In this document: piece after piece, positions 25,891 through 35,380 of the stretch | Position numbering within the stretch: the first letter of the stretch is position 1 | How the letters are laid out: each line of letters starts with the position of its first letter | DNA from: Kribbella pittospori | GTDB lineage: Bacteria > Actinomycetota > Actinomycetes > Propionibacteriales > Kribbellaceae | Length of the DNA stretch: 64,000 bases | NCBI RefSeq assembly: GCF_004331465.1 | Contig: NZ_SJKB01000003.1 | Span: forward strand, 434,001 to 498,000 | Direction: 5' to 3' | The notes under the pieces: model-generated | Told to the model about the DNA's origin: nothing | Database searches by the model: none | Seen by the model: the letters and a program-made list of their open reading frames with translations, nothing else | Position numbers and translations under genes: made by a program

Positions 25891-28668
25891 ATGCCGGTGG
25901 TGAAGGACGAGGGTGCGTCCTTCTGGGGAGGGCCAGACAGACTGCGCGGTCGCCGCTCCGAGTGCGCAACGCTGGATGAACTGATTTCCGCTGTTCGCTC
26001 GGGCGAGGGGCGTTCGCTGGTACTGCGCGGTGAGGCCGGGGTCGGCAAGTCGGCGCTCCTGGGCCATGCGATGACGAGAGCCTCGGACCTGCGGGTGCTC
26101 CAGGTGGTCGGCGTCGAGTCGGAGATGGAACTGGCGTTCGCGGCGTTGCACCAGTTGTGTACGCCGATGCTGGATCGACTGGACCGGCTTCCGGCTCCAC
26201 AGCGTGATGCGCTGACCACGGTCTTCGGCCTGAGCAACGCCGGGCCACCGGATCGGTTCTTCGTCGGACTCGCCGTACTGAGCCTGCTCTCCGAGCTCGC
26301 GGAGGAGAGGCCGCTGCTGTGCGTGGTGGACGACGCGCAGTGGCTGGACCGGGCGTCGGCGCAGGTCCTGGGGGTCGTGGCGCGGCGGCTGATGGCCGAG
26401 CCGATCGGCCTCTTGTTCGCAACGCGTCAGTCCGGGGTGGAGCTGCGGGCCCTGCGGGAGCTGGAGATCGCCGGACTGCGGACCGACGAGGCGCGGGCAC
26501 TGCTGGAGTCGGCCGTTCGGTTCGGGCTCGATACGAGTATCCGGGACCGGCTCGTGGCCGAGACCGGCGGGAATCCACTGGCGTTGCTGGAGCTGCCGCG
26601 AGGGCTGACCGTGGCGCAGTTGGCGGGTGGCTTCGGGCTGCTCGGCGCACAGGCGCTGTCCGGGCGGATCGAGGACAGCTTCCTGGCGCGGATCGCCGCG
26701 CTGCCCGAGCCGACCCGGTTGCTGCTCCTGGTCGCCGCAGCGGAGCCGGTCGGCGACCCGCTGCTGGTCTGGCGAGCGGCCGAGCGGCTAGGGGTAGGGG
26801 GCTCGGCGGCGGCCGATGCCGAGGCCGAAGAGTTGCTCGTGATCGGCGAGCGGGTGGCCTTCCGGCATCCGCTCGTGCGCTCAGCCGTCTACCGATCGGC
26901 GACACCAAAGGATCGCCGGGCCGTGCATTCCGCGCTGGCCGAGGTGACCGACGCGCGGATCGACGCCGACCGCCGGGCCTGGCATCTGGGTACTGCGGCA
27001 GCCGGACCGGACGAGAGAGTCGCTGCAGAGCTCGAACGGTCGTCGGGTCGTGCGCAGGCCCGCGGTGGGCTTGCCGCCGCGGCCGCGTTCCTGCAGCGGT
27101 CGGTCGCGCTGACAGCAGAGCTCGAACGCCGTGCGGAGCGTGCACTGACAGCCGCGCAGGTCAGCCTCCAGGCCGGAGAGCTCGATGCGGCGCTCGGGCT
27201 GTTGACGACAGCGGAGACCGGGGTACTCGACGAGTTCCAGCGTGCGCGCGCCGACCTGTTGCGCGGCCAGATCGCGTTCGCCTCGGGTCACGGCAGCGAC
27301 GCGCCTCCGCTGCTGCTGAAGGCTGCGAAGCAACTGGAGCCGTTCAATCTTGACCTCGCCCGCGAGACCTACCTCGACGCCTGGGGAGCGGCGCTGTTCG
27401 CCGGCCGGTTGGCCACGGCCGGCAGTCTGCTCGAGGCGTCACGCGCCGCCAGAGCACTCCCGCCCGCCGACGCCCCGCGTCCGTCCGATCTGCTGCTGGA
27501 CGGGCTGGCGCAACTGGTCACCGAAGGGCGCACGGCCGCAGCGCCGATGCTCCGGCGCGCCACGGACGCGTTCGCTGCCAAGGACCTGTCCGCGGCGGAC
27601 AACTTCCGCTGGGGATGGTTGACCACGGTGCCGTCCAACGTGCTGTGGGACGACGAGAGTTGGCACACGATCAACGCTCGCCAACTGCGGCTGGCCCGCG
27701 ATGCCGGCGCGTTGGCGCGGCTGCCGATCGACCTGACCGCACACGCGATCCAGGTCACCTGGCGCGGTGACTTCACCGAAGCCGATGCGGTGATCGCGGA
27801 GATCGATGCCGTCACCGATGCGACCGAGACCCGCATCGCGCCGTACGGCGCCATGCTGCTCGCTGCCCTGCGCGGACGGGAGAGCGAGGCGACGGCGCTG
27901 ATCACGTCGGCCGCTCAGGATGCGGCCGATGGTGGGCAGGGGATTGGCGTCCAGTACTCGCAATGGGCCTCGTCGATCCTGTTCAACGGACTCGGTCGCT
28001 ACCCGCGGGCGCTGGCTGCGGCGCGTCAGGCCGGTGCGGACACGCCGGAGCTCTTCCTCTCCGCGTGGGCACTGCCCGAGCTCATCGAGGCCGGTGCCCG
28101 GAGCGGTGAACAGCACCTCGCGGCCGGCGCTCTCGACCGACTGGTCGATGCGACCGCTGCGGCGGGCACGGACTGGGCGCTCGGACTCGCGGCGCGCTCG
28201 CGGGCCCTGCTGAGCGAGGGCTCCGTCGCCGAAGGCCTGTACCAGGAGGCGATCGATCGCTTGAAGCGAACGCTCCTGCGCCCGGAGCTCGCCCGCGCGC
28301 ATCTGCTGTACGGCGAGTGGCTGCGCCGCCATCGCCGCCGCGTCGACGCGCGACGTGAGCTACGGACCGCGCATGAACTGCTCACCGCGATCGGCATGGA
28401 GGCCTTCGCCGAACGGGCCCGGCGCGAACTGCTGTCGACCGGCGAGACGGTCCGCAAACGGTGGGTCGGGACGAAGCGCGACGAGCTGACGCCCCAGGAG
28501 AAGCAGATCGCCCTGCTGGCCCGTGACGGCCTGTCCAATCCGGAGGTCGGTGCCCGCCTGTTCCTGAGCCCGCGCACAGTGGAGTGGCACCTCCGCAAGG
28601 TCTTCGCGAAGCTCGCGATCAGCTCCCGCCGAGAACTTCGCGACGCACTTCGCGGCGCCGAGTCCTGA
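25891..28668 (+). CDS. Large ATP-binding LuxR (LAL) family regulator
   Basis: A 925-aa regulator of the LAL/MalT-like group. An N-terminal ATPase has Walker A GEAGVGKS (47-54) and Walker B LLCVVDDAQW (about 142-151). A long helical region follows, and a LuxR helix-turn-helix (LTPQEKQIALLARDGLSNPE, SPRTVEWHLRKVFAKL) closes the protein near residues 865-915. It would activate genes in response to a small molecule in an ATP-dependent manner. The ATG at 25891 has a GGGGAGGGG purine tract upstream. The SDR gene 34 nt downstream is probably cotranscribed. LAL proteins often control catabolic or secondary-metabolite genes. Confidence 0.92.
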   Translation: MPVVKDEGASFWGGPDRLRGRRSECATLDELISAVRSGEGRSLVLRGEAGVGKSALLGHAMTRASDLRVLQVVGVESEMELAFAALHQLCTPMLDRLDRLPAPQRDALTTVFGLSNAGPPDRFFVGLAVLSLLSELAEERPLLCVVDDAQWLDRASAQVLGVVARRLMAEPIGLLFATRQSGVELRALRELEIAGLRTDEARALLESAVRFGLDTSIRDRLVAETGGNPLALLELPRGLTVAQLAGGFGLLGAQALSGRIEDSFLARIAALPEPTRLLLLVAAAEPVGDPLLVWRAAERLGVGGSAAADAEAEELLVIGERVAFRHPLVRSAVYRSATPKDRRAVHSALAEVTDARIDADRRAWHLGTAAAGPDERVAAELERSSGRAQARGGLAAAAAFLQRSVALTAELERRAERALTAAQVSLQAGELDAALGLLTTAETGVLDEFQRARADLLRGQIAFASGHGSDAPPLLLKAAKQLEPFNLDLARETYLDAWGAALFAGRLATAGSLLEASRAARALPPADAPRPSDLLLDGLAQLVTEGRTAAAPMLRRATDAFAAKDLSAADNFRWGWLTTVPSNVLWDDESWHTINARQLRLARDAGALARLPIDLTAHAIQVTWRGDFTEADAVIAEIDAVTDATETRIAPYGAMLLAALRGRESEATALITSAAQDAADGGQGIGVQYSQWASSILFNGLGRYPRALAAARQAGADTPELFLSAWALPELIEAGARSGEQHLAAGALDRLVDATAAAGTDWALGLAARSRALLSEGSVAEGLYQEAIDRLKRTLLRPELARAHLLYGEWLRRHRRRVDARRELRTAHELLTAIGMEAFAERARRELLSTGETVRKRWVGTKRDELTPQEKQIALLARDGLSNPEVGARLFLSPRTVEWHLRKVFAKLAISSRRELRDALRGAES

Positions 28669-28702
28669 GGCCCGCACAGAGGCCCGCACAGATGGAGGAA
28701 CG

Positions 28703-29431
28703 ATGACGGACAAGACCTTGGACGGGCAGACAGTCGTGGTGATCGGCGGGAGCCTGGGCATCGGCTTCGAGACCGCGCGGCTCGCGCGGGCGGAGGGCGC
28801 CAGCGCGATCATCACGGCGCGCTCGCTCGAACGTCTGCAGCAGGCCGGCAAGGAGCTCGGGGCGGATGTCGCCGCGTTCGACGCGACCGACTTCGACCAG
28901 TTGGAGACCTTCTTCGGCGACCTGCCCACCCCGATCGACCACGTCCTGGTCACCGGCCCCGGTCCGTACTACGGGCTGCTCGCCGACATGGACTTCGATG
29001 AGGTACGCCGTGACCTCGAAGCCCACCTGCTGCTACCGATGCACGTCGCCCGCCTCGCGGCCACCCGGGTCCGTCCAGGCGGGTCGCTGCTCTTCATGGG
29101 CGGCACCGGCGGCCGTCGTACGGCGCCCGGCCTCGCATCCATCGGGTCGCTGACAGCCGCGGGGCCGGCTCTGACGAGGAACCTGGCCGTCGAGGTGGCA
29201 CCGGTCCGGGTGAACCTGATCGCGGCCGGCTTCGTCGACACCCCGCTGTCCGCGACGATCCTCGGCGACCAGCTGGAAGCCCGTCGTGAGCAGCTCCGGA
29301 CCACACTCCCGATCCGTCGCGTCGTCGGGCCCGTGGACATCGCCAACCTGGCGATCCACCTGATGGTCAACACGGCCATCACCGGCGCCACCATCGACAT
29401 CGACGGCGGCCAGCAACTCGTCGAAGGCTGA
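28703..29431 (+). CDS. SDR-family protein lacking the usual Tyr-x3-Lys catalytic pair
   Basis: A 242-aa Rossmann protein of short-chain dehydrogenase fold. The nucleotide motif GGSLGIG (15-21) and the C-terminal INLAIHLM-like and GATIDIDGGQQLV segments are typical. At the active-site helix, where SDRs have YxxxK, the sequence is SIGSLTAAGPALTRNLAVE, with neither Tyr nor Lys, so ordinary dehydrogenase chemistry is doubtful. A clear ribosome site (GGAGG) precedes ATG 28703. It follows the LAL regulator and may be its target, or act as an NAD(P)-binding sensor; the latter is speculation. Confidence 0.82.
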   Translation: MTDKTLDGQTVVVIGGSLGIGFETARLARAEGASAIITARSLERLQQAGKELGADVAAFDATDFDQLETFFGDLPTPIDHVLVTGPGPYYGLLADMDFDEVRRDLEAHLLLPMHVARLAATRVRPGGSLLFMGGTGGRRTAPGLASIGSLTAAGPALTRNLAVEVAPVRVNLIAAGFVDTPLSATILGDQLEARREQLRTTLPIRRVVGPVDIANLAIHLMVNTAITGATIDIDGGQQLVEG

Positions 29432-29436
29432 TTCGG

Positions 29437-30378
29437 CTATCCGAAGGTGAACACGTACGCCTCGACGCCGGCTTCGTCGAACCTGATCTCCACGGTCCGC
29501 TCGAGGACGGCGTCGTACTGGCGCACGAGCTGGTACATGCGGCCCTCGCGCAGTACGCCGTTCCCGTCCTCGTCGACGTCGACGCCGTGGGATCGGCCCG
29601 GCGGCTCGCCGTCGAGCAGCACGCGGAACGGGACCGCGTCCGATGCACCAGGAGCCAGCACCAGGTGGGCATCCCGCGCCTGGAACCGGAAGGCGATCCT
29701 CCCGCCGGGCTCCTCCAGTACGACGAACTCCGGCCGAACCGTCCACCGGCCGCCGAGCGCCCAGCTGTTGAAGGCGAGCCGCTCCGGCAGTTGGTGGTCG
29801 TGGCGGTCGTCGAGCCCGGCACCGCCCGGCAACTGCCCGCCGCGCGCGTAGCCGAGGTAGGTCTCCGGCGTGCGCAGTTGGTTCCAGTCCGCCGGCGCCT
29901 CGACGCCGGTGCCGACCACGGACGCCGGTTCGCGCTCGATGCCGAGAAGTCGCTGGATGCTGCGCTCCGACTCGACGTAGCGTCCTTCGCCGAAGTGATG
30001 ATCGCGGATCATGCCGCGATCGTCGGCGAAGTACAGCGCCGGCCAGTAGTGGTTGTCGAAGGCGCTCCAGACCCCGTAGTCGTTGTCGAGGGCAACTGGG
30101 TGGTCGAGTCCCCGCTCCTTGACCGCCTGCCGCACCAGATCGGTCTCGTGCTCGAACTCGAACTCCGGCGTGTGCACACCGATCACGATCAGCCCGTCGC
30201 CGGCGTACGCCTGGGACCAGGACCGCAGGTACGGCACGGTGCGGAGCCAGTTGATGCACGTCAGCGTCCAGAAATCGACGAGAACGACGTGCCCCTTCAG
30301 CTCGGCGGGACCGAGCGGCTCGGAGTTGATCCACCCGGTGGCCCCGCCGAACGAGGGCAGTTTCTGACCGCGGAACAT
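29437..30378 (-). CDS. Redoxin (TlpA/DipZ C-terminal-like) protein with a single active-site Cys
   Basis: A 313-aa protein with an N-terminal thioredoxin-like domain (VVLVDFWTLTCINWLRTVPY, residues about 31-50) and a C-terminal jelly-roll of the type found after the thioredoxin domain of DipZ (AFNSWALGGRWTV through VEAYVFTFG). The motif that is CINC in DipZ relatives is CINW here (Cys41, Trp44), so a disulfide dithiol cycle is not possible with this pair alone; a peroxiredoxin-like or monothiol role is conceivable. No signal peptide is visible. It lies 6 nt after the hydrolase gene and is probably cotranscribed with it. Confidence 0.82.
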   Translation of the reverse strand: MFRGQKLPSFGGATGWINSEPLGPAELKGHVVLVDFWTLTCINWLRTVPYLRSWSQAYAGDGLIVIGVHTPEFEFEHETDLVRQAVKERGLDHPVALDNDYGVWSAFDNHYWPALYFADDRGMIRDHHFGEGRYVESERSIQRLLGIEREPASVVGTGVEAPADWNQLRTPETYLGYARGGQLPGGAGLDDRHDHQLPERLAFNSWALGGRWTVRPEFVVLEEPGGRIAFRFQARDAHLVLAPGASDAVPFRVLLDGEPPGRSHGVDVDEDGNGVLREGRMYQLVRQYDAVLERTVEIRFDEAGVEAYVFTFG

Positions 30379-30384
30379 GACGAC

Positions 30385-31350
30385 CTACGACACCACGCCG
30401 ACGCGCGCCGCGTCACGATACGGGGCCAGGAACGTGGTCAGCGCCGCGAGCAGTTGCTCGGGAGCCTGCTCGGCGGCCCAGTGGCCGGAGCCGGGGATGA
30501 CCACGCTCTGTACGTCGTTCGCGGCCGGCCCCATTCCCTCCGCGACGTGCCGACCCCAGCTGTTCTCGCCGCCGATCCCGAGCACGGGGATCGTCAGCTT
30601 GTGCTCCTTGCGCTTCGCGTTCTGTCCCATTGTCACCTGCCACGCGCGGTAGAACCCGAAGCTGGCGCGCAGTACGTCCCGGTCGCGGTTGTAGAGGCCG
30701 ACGTAGTACTCGATGGCGTGCTCGGGCGGCGTCGTCCCGCCGCCCTGGATGGTGAACTCGTAGCGGTAGTAGGCATCCGCGTTCGCACCGACCATGTCGA
30801 TGATCAGCTCGTCGTCGACGCGGTTGAACGGGATGTGCCACAGCTTGTCGTTGAGCAGGTCGGGGACGAAGAGGGGCGGACTGTCGGCGACTCCGGGTGG
30901 TCCAGGCACCTCGACGACGGCGAGGGACTCGACCCGGTCGCGGTAGTCGGCGGCCAGCGCGTAGCCGATGATCATTCCGGTGTCGTGGCCGGCCACGGCG
31001 AACCGGTCATGTCCGAGCGCATCCATCAGCGCGGCCAGGTCGGCGGCCAGTGTGGCGGCGTCGTAGCCGGTCTTGGTCTTCTCGGTCAGCCCGATGCCGC
31101 GCTGGTCGACGGCGATGACGGTGAAGTCCCGGGCCAGCGCCGGCATCACCTCACGCCACGCGTACCAGTTCTCCGGCCAGCCGTGCACCAGCAGTAACGG
31201 CGGACCATTGCCGCCGACGACCACGTGCTGGCGGAGTCCGCCGGCATCGATGATGCGGCTGGTGAACGTGTCGGTGAAGCCTTCCGGCAGTTGCGGAGCC
31301 GCGGACACCGATCCAGGATCTGTCGTCGTAATCGATTCGGGTGCACTCAT
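30385..31350 (-). CDS. Alpha/beta hydrolase, epoxide hydrolase-like
   Basis: A 321-aa enzyme of the alpha/beta-hydrolase fold. The oxyanion motif HGWPENW (56-62), the nucleophile elbow GHDTGM with Asp123, and the catalytic His in GSGHWAAEQAPE are visible. An Asp nucleophile with HGxP fits epoxide hydrolases and haloalkane dehalogenases. The frame is open to 31719, but the ATG at 31350 is chosen: it has AAGGGG upstream and the extra residues are low-complexity and overlap the divergent methyltransferase gene. It is upstream of the redoxin gene in the same operon. Confidence 0.87.
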   Translation of the reverse strand: MSAPESITTTDPGSVSAAPQLPEGFTDTFTSRIIDAGGLRQHVVVGGNGPPLLLVHGWPENWYAWREVMPALARDFTVIAVDQRGIGLTEKTKTGYDAATLAADLAALMDALGHDRFAVAGHDTGMIIGYALAADYRDRVESLAVVEVPGPPGVADSPPLFVPDLLNDKLWHIPFNRVDDELIIDMVGANADAYYRYEFTIQGGGTTPPEHAIEYYVGLYNRDRDVLRASFGFYRAWQVTMGQNAKRKEHKLTIPVLGIGGENSWGRHVAEGMGPAANDVQSVVIPGSGHWAAEQAPEQLLAALTTFLAPYRDAARVGVVS

Positions 31351-31489
31351 GGAAGTCCCCTTCGCAGGCGAGGTCTGGTGACGACGTGGATCACCAGCGT
31401 CGCCGTTGTCCGCGCCTGCTCGCGCCGGTCGAACACCCTGGTATGCCCGTGATCGTGAAGACCAGGGACTCTTCCTCCGAAACAGGCGC

Positions 31490-32479
31490 ATGATCAGCGG
31501 TATGGATGATCTGCAGGAGATGGTGACGGGCTTCCGGGTCTCTGCGGCGCTCAGTGTGGCGGCGGAGCTCGGAGTGTCCGACGTGCTGGCGGGGGAGAGC
31601 CGCACGGTCGCGGAGCTGGCGGCCGTCGTCCAGGCCGACGAGGAAACGCTGGGGCGGCTGATGCGCGCGCTGGTGGCCGTCGGGGTGTACGCCGAGCAGG
31701 ACGGGACGTACTCCAACACCGCGATGGGTGACCGGCTGCGGTCCGACGTACCGGGGACGTTGCGGCCGTTGGCCCGGATGCAGCAGGACCCGGCGCTCTG
31801 GGCGGCCTGGGGCCACCTCGCTCACAGCGTGCGCACGGGTGAGAACGCATTCGAGGACCTGCAGGGTGTCGACGTGTGGGCTCACCGGCAGAAGCATCCC
31901 GAGTACAACGCGATCTTCAACGACAACATGACGGCGTTGAGCTGGTACGTCGGGAAGTCGGTCGCGTCGGCGTACGACTTCTCCGGGGTCAGCAAGGTCG
32001 TCGACGTCGGGGGAGGGCAGGGGATCCTGCTGGACGCCGTACTGAACCAGCACGAGCACCTGCAGGGTGTCGTGTTCGACCTGCCTCATGTTGTGGCGAA
32101 GGAGCCACGATCCGAAGCAGTCGCATCGCGGTGGTCGGCCATGGCGGGCAGCTTCTTCGAGGCGGTTCCGCCGGCGGACGCCTACCTGATCAAGTCGATC
32201 CTGCACGACTGGCCGGACGACCGCTGCGTGGAGATCCTCCGAACTTGCGCCGCAGCGCTCAACCCCGGCGGCGTCGTCCTCGTCGTCGAGCTCGTCCTGG
32301 ACCGGCCGGGCCACGAGGTGGTGGCCGCGTTCTCAGACCTCAACATGCTGGTCCTTCCCGGCGGTCGCGAACGCACCGAAGCCGAGTACGCCGCCTTGTT
32401 CGCAGCCTCCGGCCTCCACCTCAACCAGGTCATCGACACCGGCACCCGCATGTGCATCCTCGAAGCGGTCCTCAGGTGA
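31490..32479 (+). CDS. SAM-dependent O-methyltransferase (COMT-like)
   Basis: A cytosolic methyltransferase of about 329 aa in the plant-COMT/bacterial antibiotic methyltransferase family. An N-terminal dimerisation winged helix (residues about 10-90) precedes the SAM-binding motif VVDVGGGQGILL, then FDLPHVV and the catalytic region KSILHDWPDDRCVEILR with its catalytic His. Such enzymes methylate phenolic or polyketide hydroxyls. The start is uncertain: ATG 31490 or ATG 31502; the frame is open back to 31406, but those residues look non-coding. It diverges from the hydrolase gene and overlaps the convergent MFS gene by 8 nt. Confidence 0.88.
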   Translation: MISGMDDLQEMVTGFRVSAALSVAAELGVSDVLAGESRTVAELAAVVQADEETLGRLMRALVAVGVYAEQDGTYSNTAMGDRLRSDVPGTLRPLARMQQDPALWAAWGHLAHSVRTGENAFEDLQGVDVWAHRQKHPEYNAIFNDNMTALSWYVGKSVASAYDFSGVSKVVDVGGGQGILLDAVLNQHEHLQGVVFDLPHVVAKEPRSEAVASRWSAMAGSFFEAVPPADAYLIKSILHDWPDDRCVEILRTCAAALNPGGVVLVVELVLDRPGHEVVAAFSDLNMLVLPGGRERTEAEYAALFAASGLHLNQVIDTGTRMCILEAVLR

Positions 32480-33728
32480 CGTCGACCTCCTGGACCTGAG
32501 CGAGTGGTGTGCTCAGGACCGCCAGCGAGCGCGCGAACAGATTGCAGACCGCGAACGGGACAAGGAGGGCGGCGTAGCAGAGCACGCCGACGGTGGCACC
32601 CAGGTGGTCCACCAGCAAGCCGACGAGCAACAGGCCGAGCCAGACCAGGGACTGCGCGGCGAAGTTGGCCACCGATCCGACCCGGCCGACGAACTCGTCT
32701 GGCACGAGACTGGCGAGGTACGCCTCCCACACCGAGACAGTCGGCACCGACGCGAATACGAAGAGCGCGGCGACGAGTGCGATCTGCCACTGCTGCGGCG
32801 ACACAGCTGCCAAGGCGAGGGTGACGACGTACACCCACCCGCCGATCAGGAACACCCGCCGGGACCCGACGCGTTCGAGGATCCGACCGGCCAGGACGGC
32901 TCCGAGCAGGCCGCCCACCAGGACCATCGAGTTGATGACGCCGATCGTCCGTGGTCCGGCGCCGCGTTCCTTCAGCAGGACGATCAGCAGGAGCAGGAAC
33001 GAGTTCCCGACCATGTTGGTCACCGCGACCCACACCATCGTGTACCGCAGGAACGGCGTACGACGGACTACCCGGAGACCACCGCGCACGTCGGCCAGGA
33101 AGCTGGGCCTGCGCCCGGATTCGTCCGACCGCGGCTCAGGCCCGAGCGGTCGGCGGACGAGTGCGGAGAACAGCGAGCCGAGCAGGAACGTGACCGCGTC
33201 GAGAGCGAACGGCAGCCAGCGCGCGAGCGTGTAGAGCAGTGCGGCGAGGGGCGAGGCGATGAGTTGGGCCGCTTGGTGGAGGCCCTGTTCCTGGGCGGCC
33301 CGGGCGGCGAATTGCTCACGCGGCACGATCCTGCGCAGCGCCGGCAGTTCCGCACCCGAGGCCACCCCGACGAGGAGGCCGGCGACCAGCCCGATGGCGC
33401 CGAGCACGGGGATCCAGACGTGCCCGGTCCAGATGGTGATGGTGACGCCGGCCATCAGGACGGCTTGCACCAATGGAACGCCGACGAGGATCAGGCGGCG
33501 GCTGACCCGGTCGGCCAGCGCGCCGCCCCACAGCGTCGTGATCAGCAGACCGATCCGCCCGGCGGCGGCGATGACACCGGCACCGAACACAGAGCCGGTC
33601 CCGAAGACCACGAGCAACGGGAACGCGACCACAGACACGTTGCTTCCGAGGACCGAGAACGCTGTCCCGGTCCACCAGCTCAGGTAGTCCCGGTTACGCC
33701 AGAGCGAGGGACTCGTCCGGTCGGCCAC
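32472..33728 (-). CDS. MFS transporter, MFS_3 (enterobactin-exporter-like) family
   Basis: A 418-aa membrane protein with about 12 hydrophobic segments. It begins MADRTSPSLWRNRDYLSWWTG, typical of this drug/siderophore exporter family, and carries the loop GGALADRVSRR after the second segment. The gene begins 26 nt after the arabinofuranosidase gene in the same direction, so it may belong to the ROK-controlled operon and export a sugar or by-product. It might instead be an independent drug exporter, as its 3' end overlaps the O-methyltransferase gene. Confidence 0.9.
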   Translation of the reverse strand: MADRTSPSLWRNRDYLSWWTGTAFSVLGSNVSVVAFPLLVVFGTGSVFGAGVIAAAGRIGLLITTLWGGALADRVSRRLILVGVPLVQAVLMAGVTITIWTGHVWIPVLGAIGLVAGLLVGVASGAELPALRRIVPREQFAARAAQEQGLHQAAQLIASPLAALLYTLARWLPFALDAVTFLLGSLFSALVRRPLGPEPRSDESGRRPSFLADVRGGLRVVRRTPFLRYTMVWVAVTNMVGNSFLLLLIVLLKERGAGPRTIGVINSMVLVGGLLGAVLAGRILERVGSRRVFLIGGWVYVVTLALAAVSPQQWQIALVAALFVFASVPTVSVWEAYLASLVPDEFVGRVGSVANFAAQSLVWLGLLLVGLLVDHLGATVGVLCYAALLVPFAVCNLFARSLAVLSTPLAQVQEVDVT

Positions 33729-33754
33729 CCGCGCGACGGTACAACTCTTCGGGT

Positions 33755-35380
33755 TCAGGCCAGGCCGAAGGAGAGCAGCGTGATGCTGTGGGGTGGGAAG
33801 TCGTAGCCGGCGTTGGTCAGGTCGAGTACGCCGCGGTCCCTCAGGGCGACGTTGTCCGGGCTGCTCAGGCTGTTCGAGGCCAGTACGTCGTCCACGTCGA
33901 CGCCCAGATCCCGGACGGCAACCCGAGCCGGCAAGCCCTCGGCGCGACCGTCGAGCATGAGGTCGGCGCGGATGGTCGCCGTACGGTGGCGGTTGATCAC
34001 AGCCAGCCGCAGCGAGCGGCCGTCCTCGGTCTGCGTCGCCGAGACGTCGAGGTCGGGCACGGTGCCGCTGCGAGTGCGGAACTCACCGGCCGCGTCGCGT
34101 GCATCACCCTGCCGTACGGCGGCCAGCCGGCCGGATGACCGCACGTCGGCGGTGAGAGCGACTGGGCCGAGGTGGTTCTGGTACAGGTCCCACACGTGGT
34201 ACGTCGTGGCCCGTATGGCGCCACCCGGCCGGGCGACGATGACCCCGTTGGCGTTGAGCAGGTTCACCGTGTTCGCCATCGTCACGGGTACGTCGTGCGC
34301 GCTGGCGCGATGCAGTGCGTGGAAGACGCCCGCATAGAAGAGCGCATCCGCCAGGGCGCGTGGGCTCCACCGATTGACCCGGTGACAGCGCTCGGTCGAG
34401 AGCCCGTCCACGTCGCGCTCGATCGTGCCACCGTCGTCCGAGGCCTGTGGCTCAGGCCAGGTGTCCGGCTCGACGTGACGGATGTTCCACTCGTCCAGCG
34501 CGAGGCCCAGCGGCCGTTCGATTCCGTGCTGCGCGGCCAGGCCGGCGACGAGATCGGCGTACGTCTGGATCTGCTGCTCGAAGTACTGCGCCTGGGCGAC
34601 GATCGCGTCGTACTCGGTGTCGCCGTCGACCAGTTGGGTGGTCGCGCCGTAGAGGTGGAAGGACAGGTAGTCGATCTGGTTCCCGACCGCCTTCAGGACG
34701 GTGTCGGTCCAGCCGCGCCGGTCGTCGGTGAGTCCGACGCCGATGAACTTGAGCGACGGGTCGACGGCGCGCATGAAGCGGGCGTGCTCGGTGGCGTCGG
34801 CGGCATAGGCCTCGGCGGAGCGATGACCCATCTGCCAGCGGCCGTAGACCTCGTTGCCGAGACCCCAGTACTTGACCTTGTACGGATCCGGGTGCCCGTT
34901 GGCGGCCCGCTTCCGTGCGTACGTCGTGTCGCCGCCGTAGTTGGTGTACTCGACCCAGCGGACCGCATCGTCGACATCACGGCAGCTGTGGGCGAGATAC
35001 GGCTCGGTGCCGACTTCGGCGCACCAGGCGAGGAACTCGTCGGTGCCGAAGTGGTTGTCCTCCTCCTCTCCCCATGCGAGCTCGAGCCGCCGCGGCCGCT
35101 CGGCGCGCGGCCCGATCCCGTCCTCCCAGTGGTACGGCGAGGTGAAGTTGCCGCCCGGCCAGCGGACCACCGGGAGGCCGAGCTCGCGGCACAGCTTCAC
35201 CACGTCCCGGCGCAGGCCGTTGCGCGCGTCCGGATCGTCGTACGCCAGGGATGAGCCTTCGTCGAAGACGCCGCCGTCGATGTTGCCGAAGAACGCCGAC
35301 TCCAGGAAGTGGCCGTAGATCAGCGGGTCGATCGTGCTGCGCCGGTCGGTGCGGATGTCGATGGTCGCTGTGGTCGTCAC
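33755..35380 (-). CDS. GH51 alpha-L-arabinofuranosidase
   Basis: A 541-aa cytosolic glycosidase that removes terminal alpha-L-arabinofuranosyl units. The start IYGHFLESAFFGNIDGGVFD and the segment VVRWPGGNFTSPYHWEDGIG are family signatures. The acid/base Glu177 lies in GLGNEVYG and the nucleophile Glu297 in ALDEWNI. The C-terminal beta-sandwich ends in FPPHSITLLSF. There is no signal peptide, so it acts on imported oligosaccharides. Its start overlaps the sulfatase stop by 4 nt, which suggests that arabinose and sulfate esters occur in the same imported glycan. Confidence 0.92.
   Translation of the reverse strand: MTTTATIDIRTDRRSTIDPLIYGHFLESAFFGNIDGGVFDEGSSLAYDDPDARNGLRRDVVKLCRELGLPVVRWPGGNFTSPYHWEDGIGPRAERPRRLELAWGEEEDNHFGTDEFLAWCAEVGTEPYLAHSCRDVDDAVRWVEYTNYGGDTTYARKRAANGHPDPYKVKYWGLGNEVYGRWQMGHRSAEAYAADATEHARFMRAVDPSLKFIGVGLTDDRRGWTDTVLKAVGNQIDYLSFHLYGATTQLVDGDTEYDAIVAQAQYFEQQIQTYADLVAGLAAQHGIERPLGLALDEWNIRHVEPDTWPEPQASDDGGTIERDVDGLSTERCHRVNRWSPRALADALFYAGVFHALHRASAHDVPVTMANTVNLLNANGVIVARPGGAIRATTYHVWDLYQNHLGPVALTADVRSSGRLAAVRQGDARDAAGEFRTRSGTVPDLDVSATQTEDGRSLRLAVINRHRTATIRADLMLDGRAEGLPARVAVRDLGVDVDDVLASNSLSSPDNVALRDRGVLDLTNAGYDFPPHSITLLSFGLA

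Noticed and set aside
24638..27145. An 835-codon minus-strand frame across the LAL regulator start
   Set aside because: Arg/Pro/Ala-rich, without domains, and it covers two well-supported genes on different strands.
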